This document shows, piece by piece, positions 28,334 through 37,463 of a stretch of DNA of 64,000 nucleotides (its first letter is position 1; each line of letters begins with the position of its first letter). The stretch is from contig CALUKI010000031.1 in assembly GCA_944321175.1 (NCBI GenBank), positions 62,001-126,000 on the forward strand. The letters are read 5' to 3'. A program made the position numbers and the translations under genes. Source of the stretch: an uncultured Alistipes sp. (lineage in GTDB: Bacteria > Bacteroidota > Bacteroidia > Bacteroidales > Rikenellaceae). Under the pieces are notes generated by a model, which saw only the letters and a list, made by a program, of their open reading frames with translations, searched no databases and was not told where the DNA came from.

Positions 28334-29419
28334 ATGAAACAGACCATTCTGGCGATCAACCCCGGTTCGACCTCCACGAAGGTGGCCGTATATGAGGAGC
28401 GGCATCCGCTGCTGACCTTTGCATTGAGCCATTCGGCGGAGGAACTTGCACCATTCGCTACCGTCGTCGATCAATTTTCGTGGCGGAAGGAGTTGATATT
28501 GAAATCCCTGAAAGACCACAACTTCGATCTTCACCGGCTCACGGCCGTTATCGGACGCGGCGGACTGATCCATCCGGTCGAAGGCGGGGTCTATGAGGTC
28601 AACGAGGAGTTGCTCGACGACCTGATACATGCGCGGCAGCAGCATGCGTCGAATCTGGGCGGGATGCTTGCACACGAGATCGCCGCGCCGTTAGGGATAG
28701 CGGCCTATATTGCCGATCCGGTAGTTGTTGACGAATTGATTCCCTACGCGCGGATCTCCGGGCTGCCGGAACTGCCGCGCGAATCGGTCTTCCACGCGCT
28801 GAACCAGAAAGCCGTCGCAAGGCGGTATGCGGGGGATACGAAGCGGCGATACGAAGAGCTGAATCTGATCGTCGCCCACATGGGCGGGGGAATTACCGTC
28901 AGTGCCCACCGTCAGGGGCGGGTGATCGACACGAGCAATGCACTCAACGGTGCAGGGCCGTTTTCGCCCGAACGGTCGGGGACGCTGCCTCCGGGTCCGC
29001 TTGTCGATCTCTGTTTTTCGGGGAAATACACGCGCGAGGAGCTGCAACGGCTCATCAACGGTCGCGGCGGGCTGCTGGCACACTTGGGCACGACGTCGGT
29101 ACCGGAGATTCTGCGGCGCATCGACAACAACGATCTGCAGGCGATGCTGGTATTGCGGGCCATGTGTTACAACGTGGCGAAGGAGATCGGAGCCATGGCC
29201 ATAGCGTTGAAGGGCAAGGTGGATGCGATCCTGCTTACGGGCGGAATCGCACACAACAGGCGCTTGACGGATTTCATCGCCATGCACATCGACTTCATCG
29301 CGCCGGTTGCGGTATATCCGGGGGAGAACGAACTTCGGGCGCTGGCATACAATGCGCTCTCCGTCCTGCGGGGCGAGCAGCCGCTCAAGGAGTACCACAA
29401 GATCGGCGGGCCGGCATAA
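28334..29419 (+). CDS. buk: Butyrate kinase
   Basis: A 361-residue ASKHA-fold kinase that converts butyryl phosphate plus ADP to butyrate plus ATP, and may accept isobutyryl or isovaleryl phosphate. The motifs are ILAINPGSTSTKVAVYE, VIGRGGLIHPVEGGVYEV, IVAHMGGGITVSAHRQGRVID and ILLTGGIAHNRRL. It is clearly distinct from the acetate kinase two genes upstream. A strong terminator follows, so it is the last gene of the unit. Confidence 0.95.
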   Translation: MKQTILAINPGSTSTKVAVYEERHPLLTFALSHSAEELAPFATVVDQFSWRKELILKSLKDHNFDLHRLTAVIGRGGLIHPVEGGVYEVNEELLDDLIHARQQHASNLGGMLAHEIAAPLGIAAYIADPVVVDELIPYARISGLPELPRESVFHALNQKAVARRYAGDTKRRYEELNLIVAHMGGGITVSAHRQGRVIDTSNALNGAGPFSPERSGTLPPGPLVDLCFSGKYTREELQRLINGRGGLLAHLGTTSVPEILRRIDNNDLQAMLVLRAMCYNVAKEIGAMAIALKGKVDAILLTGGIAHNRRLTDFIAMHIDFIAPVAVYPGENELRALAYNALSVLRGEQPLKEYHKIGGPA

Positions 29420-29446
29420 GGCGACGGCCCGGCAGGGAGCCAAGAC

Positions 29447-29492
29447 GGATCGGGAGAGATTCCCTGCAAGGAGTCCCTCCCGATCCTTTTTT
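29447..29492 (+). terminator. Terminator after buk
   Basis: GGATCGGGAG (29447-29456) pairs with CTCCCGATCC (29477-29486), followed by six T. A textbook intrinsic terminator. Confidence 0.85.
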
Positions 29493-29537
29493 GTATCAAC
29501 AAGGCCCAAAATACGGCCGACAGTAAACTACAAGACA

Positions 29538-29567
29538 AGGGGACGGAAAGAGATCATTCCGTCCCCT
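29538..29567 (-). terminator. Hairpin downstream of the minus-strand lipoprotein gene
   Basis: An 11-bp perfect stem: AGGGGACGGAA (29538-29548) pairs with TTCCGTCCCCT (29557-29567). It sits 39 bases past the stop at 29606. Confidence 0.6.
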
Positions 29568-29605
29568 CGCTTGTGAAGGCTTCAGCGTGCTCGGACAACT
29601 GACTT

Positions 29606-30295
29606 TCACTCACCGAACTGCTGCTCCCATGTCACGGTCAACGTCTTGCCCTTGTTGTCCGTGACGGTCAGCGTCAGGTTGTGCATCCTGCTCAACGTGG
29701 GCTGCTTCTCGAAATTCAGATAGAACATTGGCGAAATCAGCTTCAGATCATCCTCCCCGACCTCGGACAGAAGCATCTCGACGGGGCTGTATCCGAATTT
29801 GTGGTCCGTCCACCCTACGGCGTCGAAAATGGCCGGAACCGTTTTCCAGTCATACGCCTCCGTACAACCGCTTCCGATATAGTCGGACGCCGACATCCCG
29901 ACAAAACGGACGATGTCCGACAGGGACGCTCCCGCCTTGTGCTGTTCATCGAAATCGCTGTCGCTCACGATATCCATCTTTACGAAGGTGTTGAATATCG
30001 CCTTGTTCGTAAAGGGGACGACGCGGCGTTTGAACGTATTGTCGTTGAAGACGTCATAGTACTGCTGGCCGCTCTTTTGCTGGCCCGAAGACAAAGCATA
30101 CACTACCTGATCATCCCCCGTCGGATGCATGATCTCGAACGAATCCGCGATCACATAGCTCTGGATGAAACTGACACTGTAAAATGCACCGTCATCCATT
30201 CTTTCTACGGCCGAATCTGAATTTTCCCGATCGTCCTCACATCCGGCACAGACGAACGGGATGGCCAATACAAACAGATATAAGATCTTTTTCAT
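29606..30295 (-). CDS. Hypothetical lipoprotein
   Basis: A 229-residue predicted lipoprotein. The N terminus MKKILYLFVLAIPFVCAGC is a clear type II signal with an acidic stretch after the Cys (EDDRENSD), a pattern linked to surface export in Bacteroidota. The mature part has no motif I recognise; it is mixed alpha/beta with a conserved-looking C-terminal beta segment (NLTLTVTDNKGKTLTVTW). It stands alone between two hairpin terminators and the flippase gene. It may belong to one of the small Bacteroidales DUF lipoprotein families, but I cannot name it with confidence. Confidence 0.75.
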   Translation of the reverse strand: MKKILYLFVLAIPFVCAGCEDDRENSDSAVERMDDGAFYSVSFIQSYVIADSFEIMHPTGDDQVVYALSSGQQKSGQQYYDVFNDNTFKRRVVPFTNKAIFNTFVKMDIVSDSDFDEQHKAGASLSDIVRFVGMSASDYIGSGCTEAYDWKTVPAIFDAVGWTDHKFGYSPVEMLLSEVGEDDLKLISPMFYLNFEKQPTLSRMHNLTLTVTDNKGKTLTVTWEQQFGE

Positions 30296-30427
30296 ATTTT
30301 TTAATATATATATGCAAGAAAGTTACACAATCATATTTGTATTCGAACCTGACGTCCAAAGACCGATGCATGGACGCAATTATCCCGACCGCAATATACT
30401 ATTTTTTTATTTCAAGCAAAAATCAGA

Positions 30428-31897
30428 TTAAATATTTATATTTTTTCCGACAATTTTACGAATAATTTCCAAAGTCTCCCGCAGCGCCTCCAGCCGGAAC
30501 AGCGCGGCGGCTGCAAAAAAGATCACGACACCGGAGAGAATCTGCACCATCAGCCGCAGCCCCAGATGCAACGAAGCGATACGGGGTTGCACGCCCCATA
30601 CCAGCGCGGCATACATGACGGCCGTCACGAATACAACGGGCAGCAATGTCCGCACAAACCGCCACAGCGACAACGGGCAATACCGTGTCGTTGCAACGGC
30701 ATTGAGTACCAGCTCCATTGCAGCCATCGCCACCATCCCCCATACGATTGCCGTCACGCTGTGGGCAATCGTCACGACCAGCACGGCCGTCATGAGCACG
30801 CGCTTGACGATCTCCAGCCGCACGACGATCCGGCCGTCGCTCAAGGTTTTGAGGACATTGTAGGCGATCATGGCCAGCGGCGTAAAGAGCCCGACCAGAC
30901 AGATCACCTCGAAATAGGGCACCGTCGGCATCCACCGATCGCCCAGCAGCAGGGCAAAAAGATCGGGTGCGACAGCCGACAGACCGGCCATGGCGGGAAA
31001 CATCAGGAAAGCGACGATCATCACCACCTGACGATAGCTTTCGGCAAGTTTTTCGGGCCGGGACGCCAGCTTCGAAAAGGCCGGGAAGGTTACCCCCTGC
31101 ACCGACTGCACGGTCGAGGTTACGGGCAGTTCTTCAAGCTTCTGCGCCTGATAGAAGTAGCCCAGCAGATCGGTCGAATAGATCTTTCCGATGAAGAGCT
31201 GCGCCACCTTGTTGTAAATGGCGGCGACGAGGTCCGAGGACATCAGCCGCAGACTGTATGGAGCCATTTCGCGCAGGGGTTTCGTCGATGCCCGCACGGC
31301 ACGGCGCGGCCGCCAGCTGCTGAAGAACCACAACAGCGCCGAACGCACCGCAATCGAAGAGAGACGTTGCCCGACGAGGCTCCAGACACCGCAGCCCGCC
31401 AATGCCATCGTCACGGCAAGCGCCCCGCTGACGAGCGACGAGAAAAACGTGATCTTTGAAAGAAGTGCGAAACGGAACTGCCGCGTAAAGAGCGTATTTT
31501 GAATGGAGCCCAGCGCATTGACCGGAATCAGCAGGAAAAGCACCGGTGCAATCCGCGCCAGAACGGGTTGTTCGTAAAAGGCCGCTACCCAGGGGAAGAG
31601 CGCCACCAGCAGGAGATAGACGACCCACGACACGACGATATTGAAGAGGAAAACCGACTTGTAGTCGCACGGATCGGGATCGCTCTTGCGGATGAGCATC
31701 TGCGAGAAGCCGCTGTCAACGACGACCAGCGCCAGCGATGTGAAGAAGGTCATCAGGGCCATGACCCCCACGTCGTCGGGCATGAGCAGCCGGGCCACGA
31801 CGATGCTCACGACCATCTGCAAGAGGATCGTACCGACCTTCTCGCTCAGGCTCCACGCCACGCCGCTCGCGACCTTGTTCCGCAACTCCCCGCCCAT
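30428..31897 (-). CDS. Wzx/MOP-type polysaccharide flippase
   Basis: A 489-residue polytopic inner-membrane protein of the MOP superfamily (WzxC-like oligosaccharide exporters), which flips lipid-linked oligosaccharides across the membrane. The N terminus GVAWSLSEKVGTILLQMVVSI and the segments VVDSGFSQMLIRK and FYQAQKLEELPV are typical, and 12-14 hydrophobic helices can be counted. It lies 14 bases downstream of pyk. No glycosyltransferase or polymerase genes are near, so it is detached from any polysaccharide cluster and its substrate is unknown. It could alternatively be a PST-family transporter of unknown role. Confidence 0.88.
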   Translation of the reverse strand: MGGELRNKVASGVAWSLSEKVGTILLQMVVSIVVARLLMPDDVGVMALMTFFTSLALVVVDSGFSQMLIRKSDPDPCDYKSVFLFNIVVSWVVYLLLVALFPWVAAFYEQPVLARIAPVLFLLIPVNALGSIQNTLFTRQFRFALLSKITFFSSLVSGALAVTMALAGCGVWSLVGQRLSSIAVRSALLWFFSSWRPRRAVRASTKPLREMAPYSLRLMSSDLVAAIYNKVAQLFIGKIYSTDLLGYFYQAQKLEELPVTSTVQSVQGVTFPAFSKLASRPEKLAESYRQVVMIVAFLMFPAMAGLSAVAPDLFALLLGDRWMPTVPYFEVICLVGLFTPLAMIAYNVLKTLSDGRIVVRLEIVKRVLMTAVLVVTIAHSVTAIVWGMVAMAAMELVLNAVATTRYCPLSLWRFVRTLLPVVFVTAVMYAALVWGVQPRIASLHLGLRLMVQILSGVVIFFAAAALFRLEALRETLEIIRKIVGKNINI

Positions 31898-31911
31898 GAG
31901 TCCCGATGTTT

Positions 31912-33390
31912 TTACCGCGGCATCTGCCTGCGGCGCTCCTCGTTGCGGCGGCGAATGTCGCCGATGGTTCCGATTTCGATGTACGACGCTCCGCGCACCG
32001 GGCCGAAGCTGCCGCCGATCGTCACGACCATATCATCATCCTTGAGCTCCTGATACTTCAGGTTGATGAACTCCATCGCATCGGAGAGGAAATGATAGGA
32101 ATCCATTTCGCTCTTGCTGCGCAGGATGGGCACGACGCCATACGAAAGGCCCAGCAGACGCTGCGCCTGCAGCGTATAGCAGACGGCAATGACGATCTTT
32201 GTCGGCCGGAATGCCGCAATGTAACGTCCCGTGCGGCCGGTCTGCGTATCGAGCAGAATCGCCTGAATGGGCAGATTCGTCGAAGCGCGCACTGCCGAAC
32301 GGGCGATCTGTGCCGTCACCTCGTGGTTGACCGACACCATGTGGATGTCGATGAAGGGGGCCGAACAGGCTTCGTCGCGTTCGATGGCTTTGGCGATGCG
32401 GGCCATCGTCTCGACCGATTCGACGGGATAGGCTCCCGACGCCGTTTCATCGCTGAGCATCACGGCATCGACCCGTTCGTAGATGGCACTGGCCACGTCG
32501 CTCACCTCGGCACGGGTCGGACGCGGCGAGGCAACCATCGAATAGAGCATCTGCGTGGCGATAATGACCGGACGCTTGGCCGCAATGCACTTGTCAACGA
32601 TCATGTGCTGCGTAATGGGGATCACCTCGGCCGGCAGTTCGACACCCAGATCGCCGCGCGCGACCATGACGCCGTAGGACGCTTCGATGATTTCGTCGAT
32701 GTTGTCGATGCCCTCCTGATTCTCGATTTTGGAGATGATCTTTATGTTGCTGCGGTGTGCATCGAGAATCTCCTGCACGGCCTGCACGTCACGGGCGCTG
32801 CGCACAAACGAATGCGCAATGAAATCGATGTCGTTGTCAACGGCCCACTCGATGTATTTGCGATCCTTCTCCGTCACCGACGGCAGGGCGATCGAGACGT
32901 TGGGAACGTTGACGCTCTTGCGCGAACGCAACGTACAGTCGCGCATCACGCGGCAGGTCAGTTCCGCGTCGTTTTTCGCCTCGACATGCAGCTCCATTTC
33001 GCCGTCGGCGATCAGGATCGTCGCACCGACGGGTACATCCCCGACAAGATGTTCGACATTCATGTAGATCGTTTCGGGGGTCGAGGGAATATCCGCCTGC
33101 ACGCTTGTGCCGCACACCTTCACGCGGTCGCCCGCTGCGAACCGTATCCCGTCGGGATAGGCGTCGGCCATCCGTGTCACACGGATCTCCGGACCTTTCG
33201 TATCGAGCATCACGGGAATCGACTTCGAGACGCTCCGCACCATCCGGACGATCTCGGCGGCATTCTCCAGCGAAGCATGCGCCGAATTGATCCGCACGAT
33301 ATTCATCCCTGCCCTGTAAAGATTGCGCACCAGCTCTTCCGTACAACGTTGGGCGGAAAGCGTAGCGACTATTTTCGTTCGTTTGATCAT
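31912..33390 (-). CDS. pyk: Pyruvate kinase
   Basis: The last step of glycolysis: phosphoenolpyruvate plus ADP to pyruvate plus ATP. The 492-residue protein has RTKIVATLS at the N terminus, GMNIVRINSAHAS, VMLDTKGPEIR, the catalytic Lys region IKIISKIENQEG and ARGDLGVELPAE, MLYSMVASPRPTRAEVSDVA and MLSDETASGAYPVE. The C-terminal regulatory domain is present, with an added basic tail. There is no extra PEP-utiliser domain. It is first of a two-gene unit with the flippase. I find no TAnnTTTG box in the short upstream region. Confidence 0.97.
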   Translation of the reverse strand: MIKRTKIVATLSAQRCTEELVRNLYRAGMNIVRINSAHASLENAAEIVRMVRSVSKSIPVMLDTKGPEIRVTRMADAYPDGIRFAAGDRVKVCGTSVQADIPSTPETIYMNVEHLVGDVPVGATILIADGEMELHVEAKNDAELTCRVMRDCTLRSRKSVNVPNVSIALPSVTEKDRKYIEWAVDNDIDFIAHSFVRSARDVQAVQEILDAHRSNIKIISKIENQEGIDNIDEIIEASYGVMVARGDLGVELPAEVIPITQHMIVDKCIAAKRPVIIATQMLYSMVASPRPTRAEVSDVASAIYERVDAVMLSDETASGAYPVESVETMARIAKAIERDEACSAPFIDIHMVSVNHEVTAQIARSAVRASTNLPIQAILLDTQTGRTGRYIAAFRPTKIVIAVCYTLQAQRLLGLSYGVVPILRSKSEMDSYHFLSDAMEFINLKYQELKDDDMVVTIGGSFGPVRGASYIEIGTIGDIRRRNEERRRQMPR

Positions 33391-33617
33391 ATGCTGTTTA
33401 TATTTTACATATTCGATAATTTTCCGTCAACAGCAACCCTGCAGCAACGCATAACGGCCGGGCCGCCTGCCGTCCTGTGCCCGTGCCCGACAGGAGAGAC
33501 CGCACCTGCCGCACGCCGGCCGCCGCGACCTCCGCCGCATCTCTTCGGAACGGAGACTTCCGGCAACGGTTCCATTCCGCCCCCTGCAGAAAGCGGCAGC
33601 GGACTTCCATCCGGCAT

Positions 33618-34049
33618 TCAATCTCCCGCAGGCTGCAAAAGCAGTGCCTCGATACCGAGCCGGTAGGAGTCGAGTCCGAATCCCATGATCGAGCCCCGCA
33701 CGACGGGAGCCAGCAGCGAAACATGGCGGAACTCTTCGCGGGCGAGAATCGAGGAGATATGCACCTCCACGACGGGTGTCGGGACGGCCGCCACGGCATC
33801 GCGCAACGCCACCGACGTATGGGTGTAACCGCCGGCATTGAGCACCACGCCATCGTATTTACCTTCGGAGCGGTGCAGTGCATCGATCAGTTCGCCTTCG
33901 ATGTTCGACTGGAAACAGTCCAGTTCGACATCGGGGAAAACGCCCCGCAAACGGGAGAGGTAGTCGTCGAACGTGACCGAGCCATAGACCGCGACATCGC
34001 GCCGCCCCTGCAGGTTGAGATTGGGGCCGTTGAGAATCAGAATCTTCAT
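33618..34049 (-). CDS. aroQ: Type II 3-dehydroquinate dehydratase
   Basis: The third step of the shikimate pathway. The 143-residue protein matches the usual length. Visible motifs are LILNGPNLNLQGRRD with the following VYGS (catalytic Tyr), VLNAGGYTHTSVALRDA and PVVEVHISSILAREEFRHVS (catalytic His and substrate-binding Arg). Where most family members have GKREP after the first motif, this one has GRRDV. A -7-like TATCTTTG lies on the minus strand at 34159-34152. It stands alone; the 227 bases downstream to pyk hold no recognisable gene. Confidence 0.95.
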   Translation of the reverse strand: MKILILNGPNLNLQGRRDVAVYGSVTFDDYLSRLRGVFPDVELDCFQSNIEGELIDALHRSEGKYDGVVLNAGGYTHTSVALRDAVAAVPTPVVEVHISSILAREEFRHVSLLAPVVRGSIMGFGLDSYRLGIEALLLQPAGD

Positions 34050-34300
34050 CTTCGTCCATATTTTGATCCGGGACGACCGGCGGCAGGCGTCGGCTGCACG
34101 CCCGCCGGGCAGGTTGTACGAAGCGTTCCGGATCGGGTTTCATTCCGTCGGCAAAGATACGTTTTTTCCGGAAAATTTCCGCTTGTCCTCCTCCGCTCCA
34201 TTACGGATGCCATCCCGATCCGGAACGGGTGCCGCCACCGTTCTCGCCCTCGCCACAAGATATTTCGCGGCGGGAAAGATCAAGCGACGGGGAAAAACGT

Positions 34301-34308
34301 TATCTTTG
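34301..34308 (+). promoter_or_regulatory. -7 promoter element immediately before thiL
   Basis: TATCTTTG ends only four bases before the thiL ATG at 34313, so the transcript would be leaderless or nearly so. Confidence 0.6.
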
Positions 34309-34312
34309 CTCC

Positions 34313-35260
34313 ATGACGGAATTCGAACTCATCGCCCGCATCGGGCAACTCGCCAACAGCCTCCCGCGCAACGGTTTCGAAGCGCCGGGCGACGACTGCA
34401 CGGTGCTCGGCATCGGCAACGGCGAATCGCTGCTTTTCACGAGCGACCTGCTGACCGAAGGCATTCATTTCCTGCGTGCTGCGACACCGCCCTACGAACT
34501 GGGCCGCAAGGCGCTGGCGGTCAACCTGAGCGACGTGGCGGCAATGGGCGGGCGGGCCGTTGCCACACTGCTGTCGCTCGCACTGCCGGCCGGGACGCCC
34601 GACAGCTGGACGGAAGATTTCCTGCGCGGCTACCGCGACCTGTCGCACGAAGAGGGGGTGATGCTTGCCGGCGGCGACACCACCTCGTCACAACGGCACA
34701 TCACGCTCAACGTAACGGTCATCGGACGGGCTCCCGACCGGCACATCAAACGTCGCAGCGACGCTCAGGCGGGCGACATCGTCGTCGCGGGGGGAGAGCT
34801 CGGCGCATCGGGAGCCGGTCTGCGCGACCTGCTGGCAGGCCGGTACGGCACCGTCAATGCCCGTATCCACAATGCGCCGCGAGCGCAGACGGCCGAAGGG
34901 ATCTGGCTGGGCAGACGTCCCGAAGTACACGCCATGATCGACCTGTCGGACGGTCTGGCCTCCGATCTGCGGCACATTCTGACGCTCTCGCATGTCGGGG
35001 CGCGCATCGACACCGAACGCCTGCCCGTTGCCGCTGGTGCCGATACGGCGACGGCCGTCACGGGCGGCGAAGACTACAAACTGCTCTTCACGGTGGCATC
35101 GGAAGGCCTGCCGGCGCTCTGCCGCGCCTTCGAGGCCCGTTTCGGGCGGCAGCTCTACCCCATCGGCGCCATTACCGCCGACAACGCGGGCGAAATCGTC
35201 TGGCTCGATCGCGGGAGCCGCATCACACCCGACTGGCACGGATACGAGCACCGTGTCTGA
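34313..35260 (+). CDS. thiL: Thiamine-monophosphate kinase
   Basis: Phosphorylates thiamine monophosphate to the active diphosphate cofactor. The 315-residue PurM/ThiL-fold protein has all the family signatures: GDDCTVL, FTSDLLTEGIHF, ALAVNLSDVAAMGG, LAGGDTTSS, MIDLSDGLASDL and GGEDYKLLFT. The ATG at 34313 (MTEFELIARIG) matches the family; the frame is open 28 codons upstream, but that stretch contains the -7 promoter box. It is a single gene without neighbouring thiamine-synthesis genes. Confidence 0.95.
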   Translation: MTEFELIARIGQLANSLPRNGFEAPGDDCTVLGIGNGESLLFTSDLLTEGIHFLRAATPPYELGRKALAVNLSDVAAMGGRAVATLLSLALPAGTPDSWTEDFLRGYRDLSHEEGVMLAGGDTTSSQRHITLNVTVIGRAPDRHIKRRSDAQAGDIVVAGGELGASGAGLRDLLAGRYGTVNARIHNAPRAQTAEGIWLGRRPEVHAMIDLSDGLASDLRHILTLSHVGARIDTERLPVAAGADTATAVTGGEDYKLLFTVASEGLPALCRAFEARFGRQLYPIGAITADNAGEIVWLDRGSRITPDWHGYEHRV

Positions 35261-35437
35261 CAAGCACGACAGAGGCTACAGGGATGTTTTTGCATCTTTC
35301 GCCGATACGCCGCCGCACCGCAGGACGGGCGGTCCGTCTTCGCGCTCAACCCCGACGCCGAAGAGGTCCTTCCGCGCCGTCGCGGCCGCAGCAAAGAAAA
35401 GTTTCCGCAGGGTACGGAGATATTCCATAAAAAAACG

Positions 35438-35445
35438 TACCTTTG
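35438..35445 (+). promoter_or_regulatory. -7 promoter element for hpt
   Basis: TACCTTTG, 62 bases before the hpt ATG. No clear -33 box is visible. Confidence 0.5.
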
Positions 35446-35507
35446 CTTGACTTTTTTCCACAGCCGCACGAAACAACACGAAACGACCGCAAATCGGGAA
35501 TGGAGAT

Positions 35508-36050
35508 ATGGAGAAAACCGTAACACTGAACGACAGGACTTTCAAGGTGATGATTCCGGCCGAAGAGATCGACCGTGCCGTTGCCGCCGTTGCGCAACGC
35601 ATCAATGCCGACTACGGCGACAAGGAACGACCGCTCTTTGTGGGAGTGCTCAACGGTGCGTTCATGTTCATGAGCGACCTGATCAAGAAGATCGACTTCA
35701 ACTGTGAAATTTCGTTTGTCAAACTGGCCTCCTATACCGGCACCGAATCGACGGGCAATGTCGAATGTCTGGTAGGCCTGAACAACGACATTGCGGGTCG
35801 GCATGTGATCATCGTGGAGGACATCGTCGATACGGGTCGGAGCATCGCCCACATGTATGACGACCTGCAGCGCCGCCACCCCGCGAGCATCGAGGTCTGC
35901 ACGCTTTTCTTCAAGCCGGACTCCTATTCCGAACAGCTGCCGATCCGTTACCGTGCGCTTGAAATCGGCAACGAATTCATCGTGGGTTACGGGCTCGACT
36001 ACGATCAGTTGGGCCGCAACCTCAAGGACATCTACGTCGTAACGGAGTAG
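35508..36050 (+). CDS. hpt: Hypoxanthine phosphoribosyltransferase
   Basis: Purine salvage: hypoxanthine or guanine plus PRPP to IMP or GMP. The 180-residue protein has the PRPP-binding loop VIIVEDIVDTGRSI, the N-terminal LFVGVLNGAFMFMSDLI, and the flexible-loop SYTGTESTG that closes over the active site. The C-terminal IVGYGLDYDQLGRNL is typical of the family. It is separated from queE by 93 bases. Confidence 0.95.
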   Translation: MEKTVTLNDRTFKVMIPAEEIDRAVAAVAQRINADYGDKERPLFVGVLNGAFMFMSDLIKKIDFNCEISFVKLASYTGTESTGNVECLVGLNNDIAGRHVIIVEDIVDTGRSIAHMYDDLQRRHPASIEVCTLFFKPDSYSEQLPIRYRALEIGNEFIVGYGLDYDQLGRNLKDIYVVTE

Positions 36051-36143
36051 TCCGGAGGAGGGGGCCGCGCAGGAACAGACACGGATGTTCATACAGAGGC
36101 ATCCGCATGGAGAAGAGACGGCAGAACAAAAAACAGCGAAACG

Positions 36144-36776
36144 ATGATCGATACCGATCCTGCAATATTCGAAGGCGGCCGCAAACTGCCGCTTGTAGAG
36201 GATTTCTACACGATCCAGGGCGAAGGATTCCATGCCGGCAAACCGGCCTATTTCATCCGTCTGGGCGGCTGCGACGTGGGGTGTCGCTGGTGCGATGCCA
36301 AATACACATGGAATGCGCGCCGCTACCCTCCTGTCGATGTGCAGGTTGTCATCGACAGGGCATTGGCCTGTCCGGCACAGGCGATCGTCATCACGGGCGG
36401 CGAACCGCTGCTCTATCCGCTCGACATCCTTACGCGGACGCTGCATGAACGCGGGCTGCAGATCTTTCTTGAGACGTCGGGTTCGCACCCCTTCAGCGGC
36501 TGTTTCGACTGGGTGTGCCTCTCCCCGAAGCGGCAGCAACCGCCGTTGGAGGAGGCCTTTGCGCGCGCTCACGAACTAAAGGTCATCGTCGAAGGGGAGG
36601 AGGATCTCCAATGGGCGGAACAGAATGCGGCACAGGTGGGCAGGGAGTGCCTGCTCTACCTGCAGCCCGAATGGAGCGCCTATGAACGGATCATGCCCCT
36701 GTTGGTGGAGTATGCCAAGGCGCATCCGCGCTGGAACATCTCGATCCAGACGCACAAATTCATGCACATACCTTGA
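36144..36776 (+). CDS. queE: 7-carboxy-7-deazaguanine synthase
   Basis: A radical-SAM enzyme that makes 7-carboxy-7-deazaguanine for queuosine. The 210-residue protein has the 4Fe-4S cluster motif C-x3-C-x2-C in GGCDVGCRWCDAKYTW, the ring-binding FYTIQGEGFHAG segment, and VITGGEPLLYP. The C-terminal ISIQTHKFMHIP is characteristic of the family. Other queuosine genes are not in this window. The next gene starts seven bases downstream. Confidence 0.95.
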   Translation: MIDTDPAIFEGGRKLPLVEDFYTIQGEGFHAGKPAYFIRLGGCDVGCRWCDAKYTWNARRYPPVDVQVVIDRALACPAQAIVITGGEPLLYPLDILTRTLHERGLQIFLETSGSHPFSGCFDWVCLSPKRQQPPLEEAFARAHELKVIVEGEEDLQWAEQNAAQVGRECLLYLQPEWSAYERIMPLLVEYAKAHPRWNISIQTHKFMHIP

Positions 36777-36783
36777 TGTTGTC

Positions 36784-37056
36784 ATGAAAAAGGGGTTCGG
36801 ACGCAAATTCTGGATCGGCGCAGCGATGCTGGTCATCCTTCTGACGCTTCTGGCGGCCGGACGGAATCTGATTCACGCCTTGAAGATCCGGGGTCAGATC
36901 AAGGAATTGGAGCAGGAAAAGGCGCTCTACGAGGAGAAGATTGCGCGGGACAGCACGCTCATCGAGCGGCTCAAGGAGGATGATTTTCTGGAGCAGTATG
37001 CCCGCGAGCACTACCACATGCAGCGCAAGGGCGAGAAGGTCTATATCATCAAATGA
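36784..37056 (+). CDS. FtsB/DivIC-like septum formation initiator
   Basis: A 90-residue bitopic membrane protein. A transmembrane helix at about 10-28 (WIGAAMLVILLTLLAAG) is followed by a periplasmic coiled coil (IKELEQEKALYEEKIARDSTLIERL) and the conserved DDFLEQYAREHYHMQRKGEKVYI tail in which ARE-HYHM is a hallmark. It would join the divisome with FtsL and FtsQ. The ATG at 36784 is preferred because it places a normal N terminus just before the helix. Confidence 0.9.
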   Translation: MKKGFGRKFWIGAAMLVILLTLLAAGRNLIHALKIRGQIKELEQEKALYEEKIARDSTLIERLKEDDFLEQYAREHYHMQRKGEKVYIIK

Positions 37057-37088
37057 TAAAGATCGGGAAAAACCAAGCACATATTATT

Positions 37089-37134
37089 AACCGAATTATA
37101 CTCCCTTTCACATCGTGTATAATTCGGTTTTTCG
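37089..37134 (+). terminator. Terminator after the FtsB-like gene
   Basis: AACCGAATTATA (37089-37100) pairs with TATAATTCGGTT (37118-37129), followed by a T-run. Confidence 0.8.
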
Positions 37135-37463
37135 TTTCTCCTGCCGGGAAGAAACAATTTGCCTCCTTGTCACAAATAATCCGGCCAAAACCGGTTCCAA
37201 CATTGAGCAATATAAGCCCCAAGATATATACTTCTCATTATCCCCGACTTTTTTTGTCTAAAAAAGCACGTTCTTCCTTGTAGAATAAATATTTATCATT
37301 ATATTGCAATCAATCATCCCATTAACCCTCTTAATTCTATTTACCATAAAGAAATCCTTTATATTTTTGGAGATAGGGAATATATGTCGCTGGTTGTTGC
37401 CCCCTCCGAAATCAATGAAAAGAATTTATCCCTATAAAAACAAGCCAATATAAATGAAAGTGA
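37135..37463. other. AT-rich intergenic region
   Basis: Markedly AT-richer than the flanking genes. It has only very short open frames and no recognisable gene. It marks the left edge of an island carrying a propeller lipoprotein. Confidence 0.5.
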
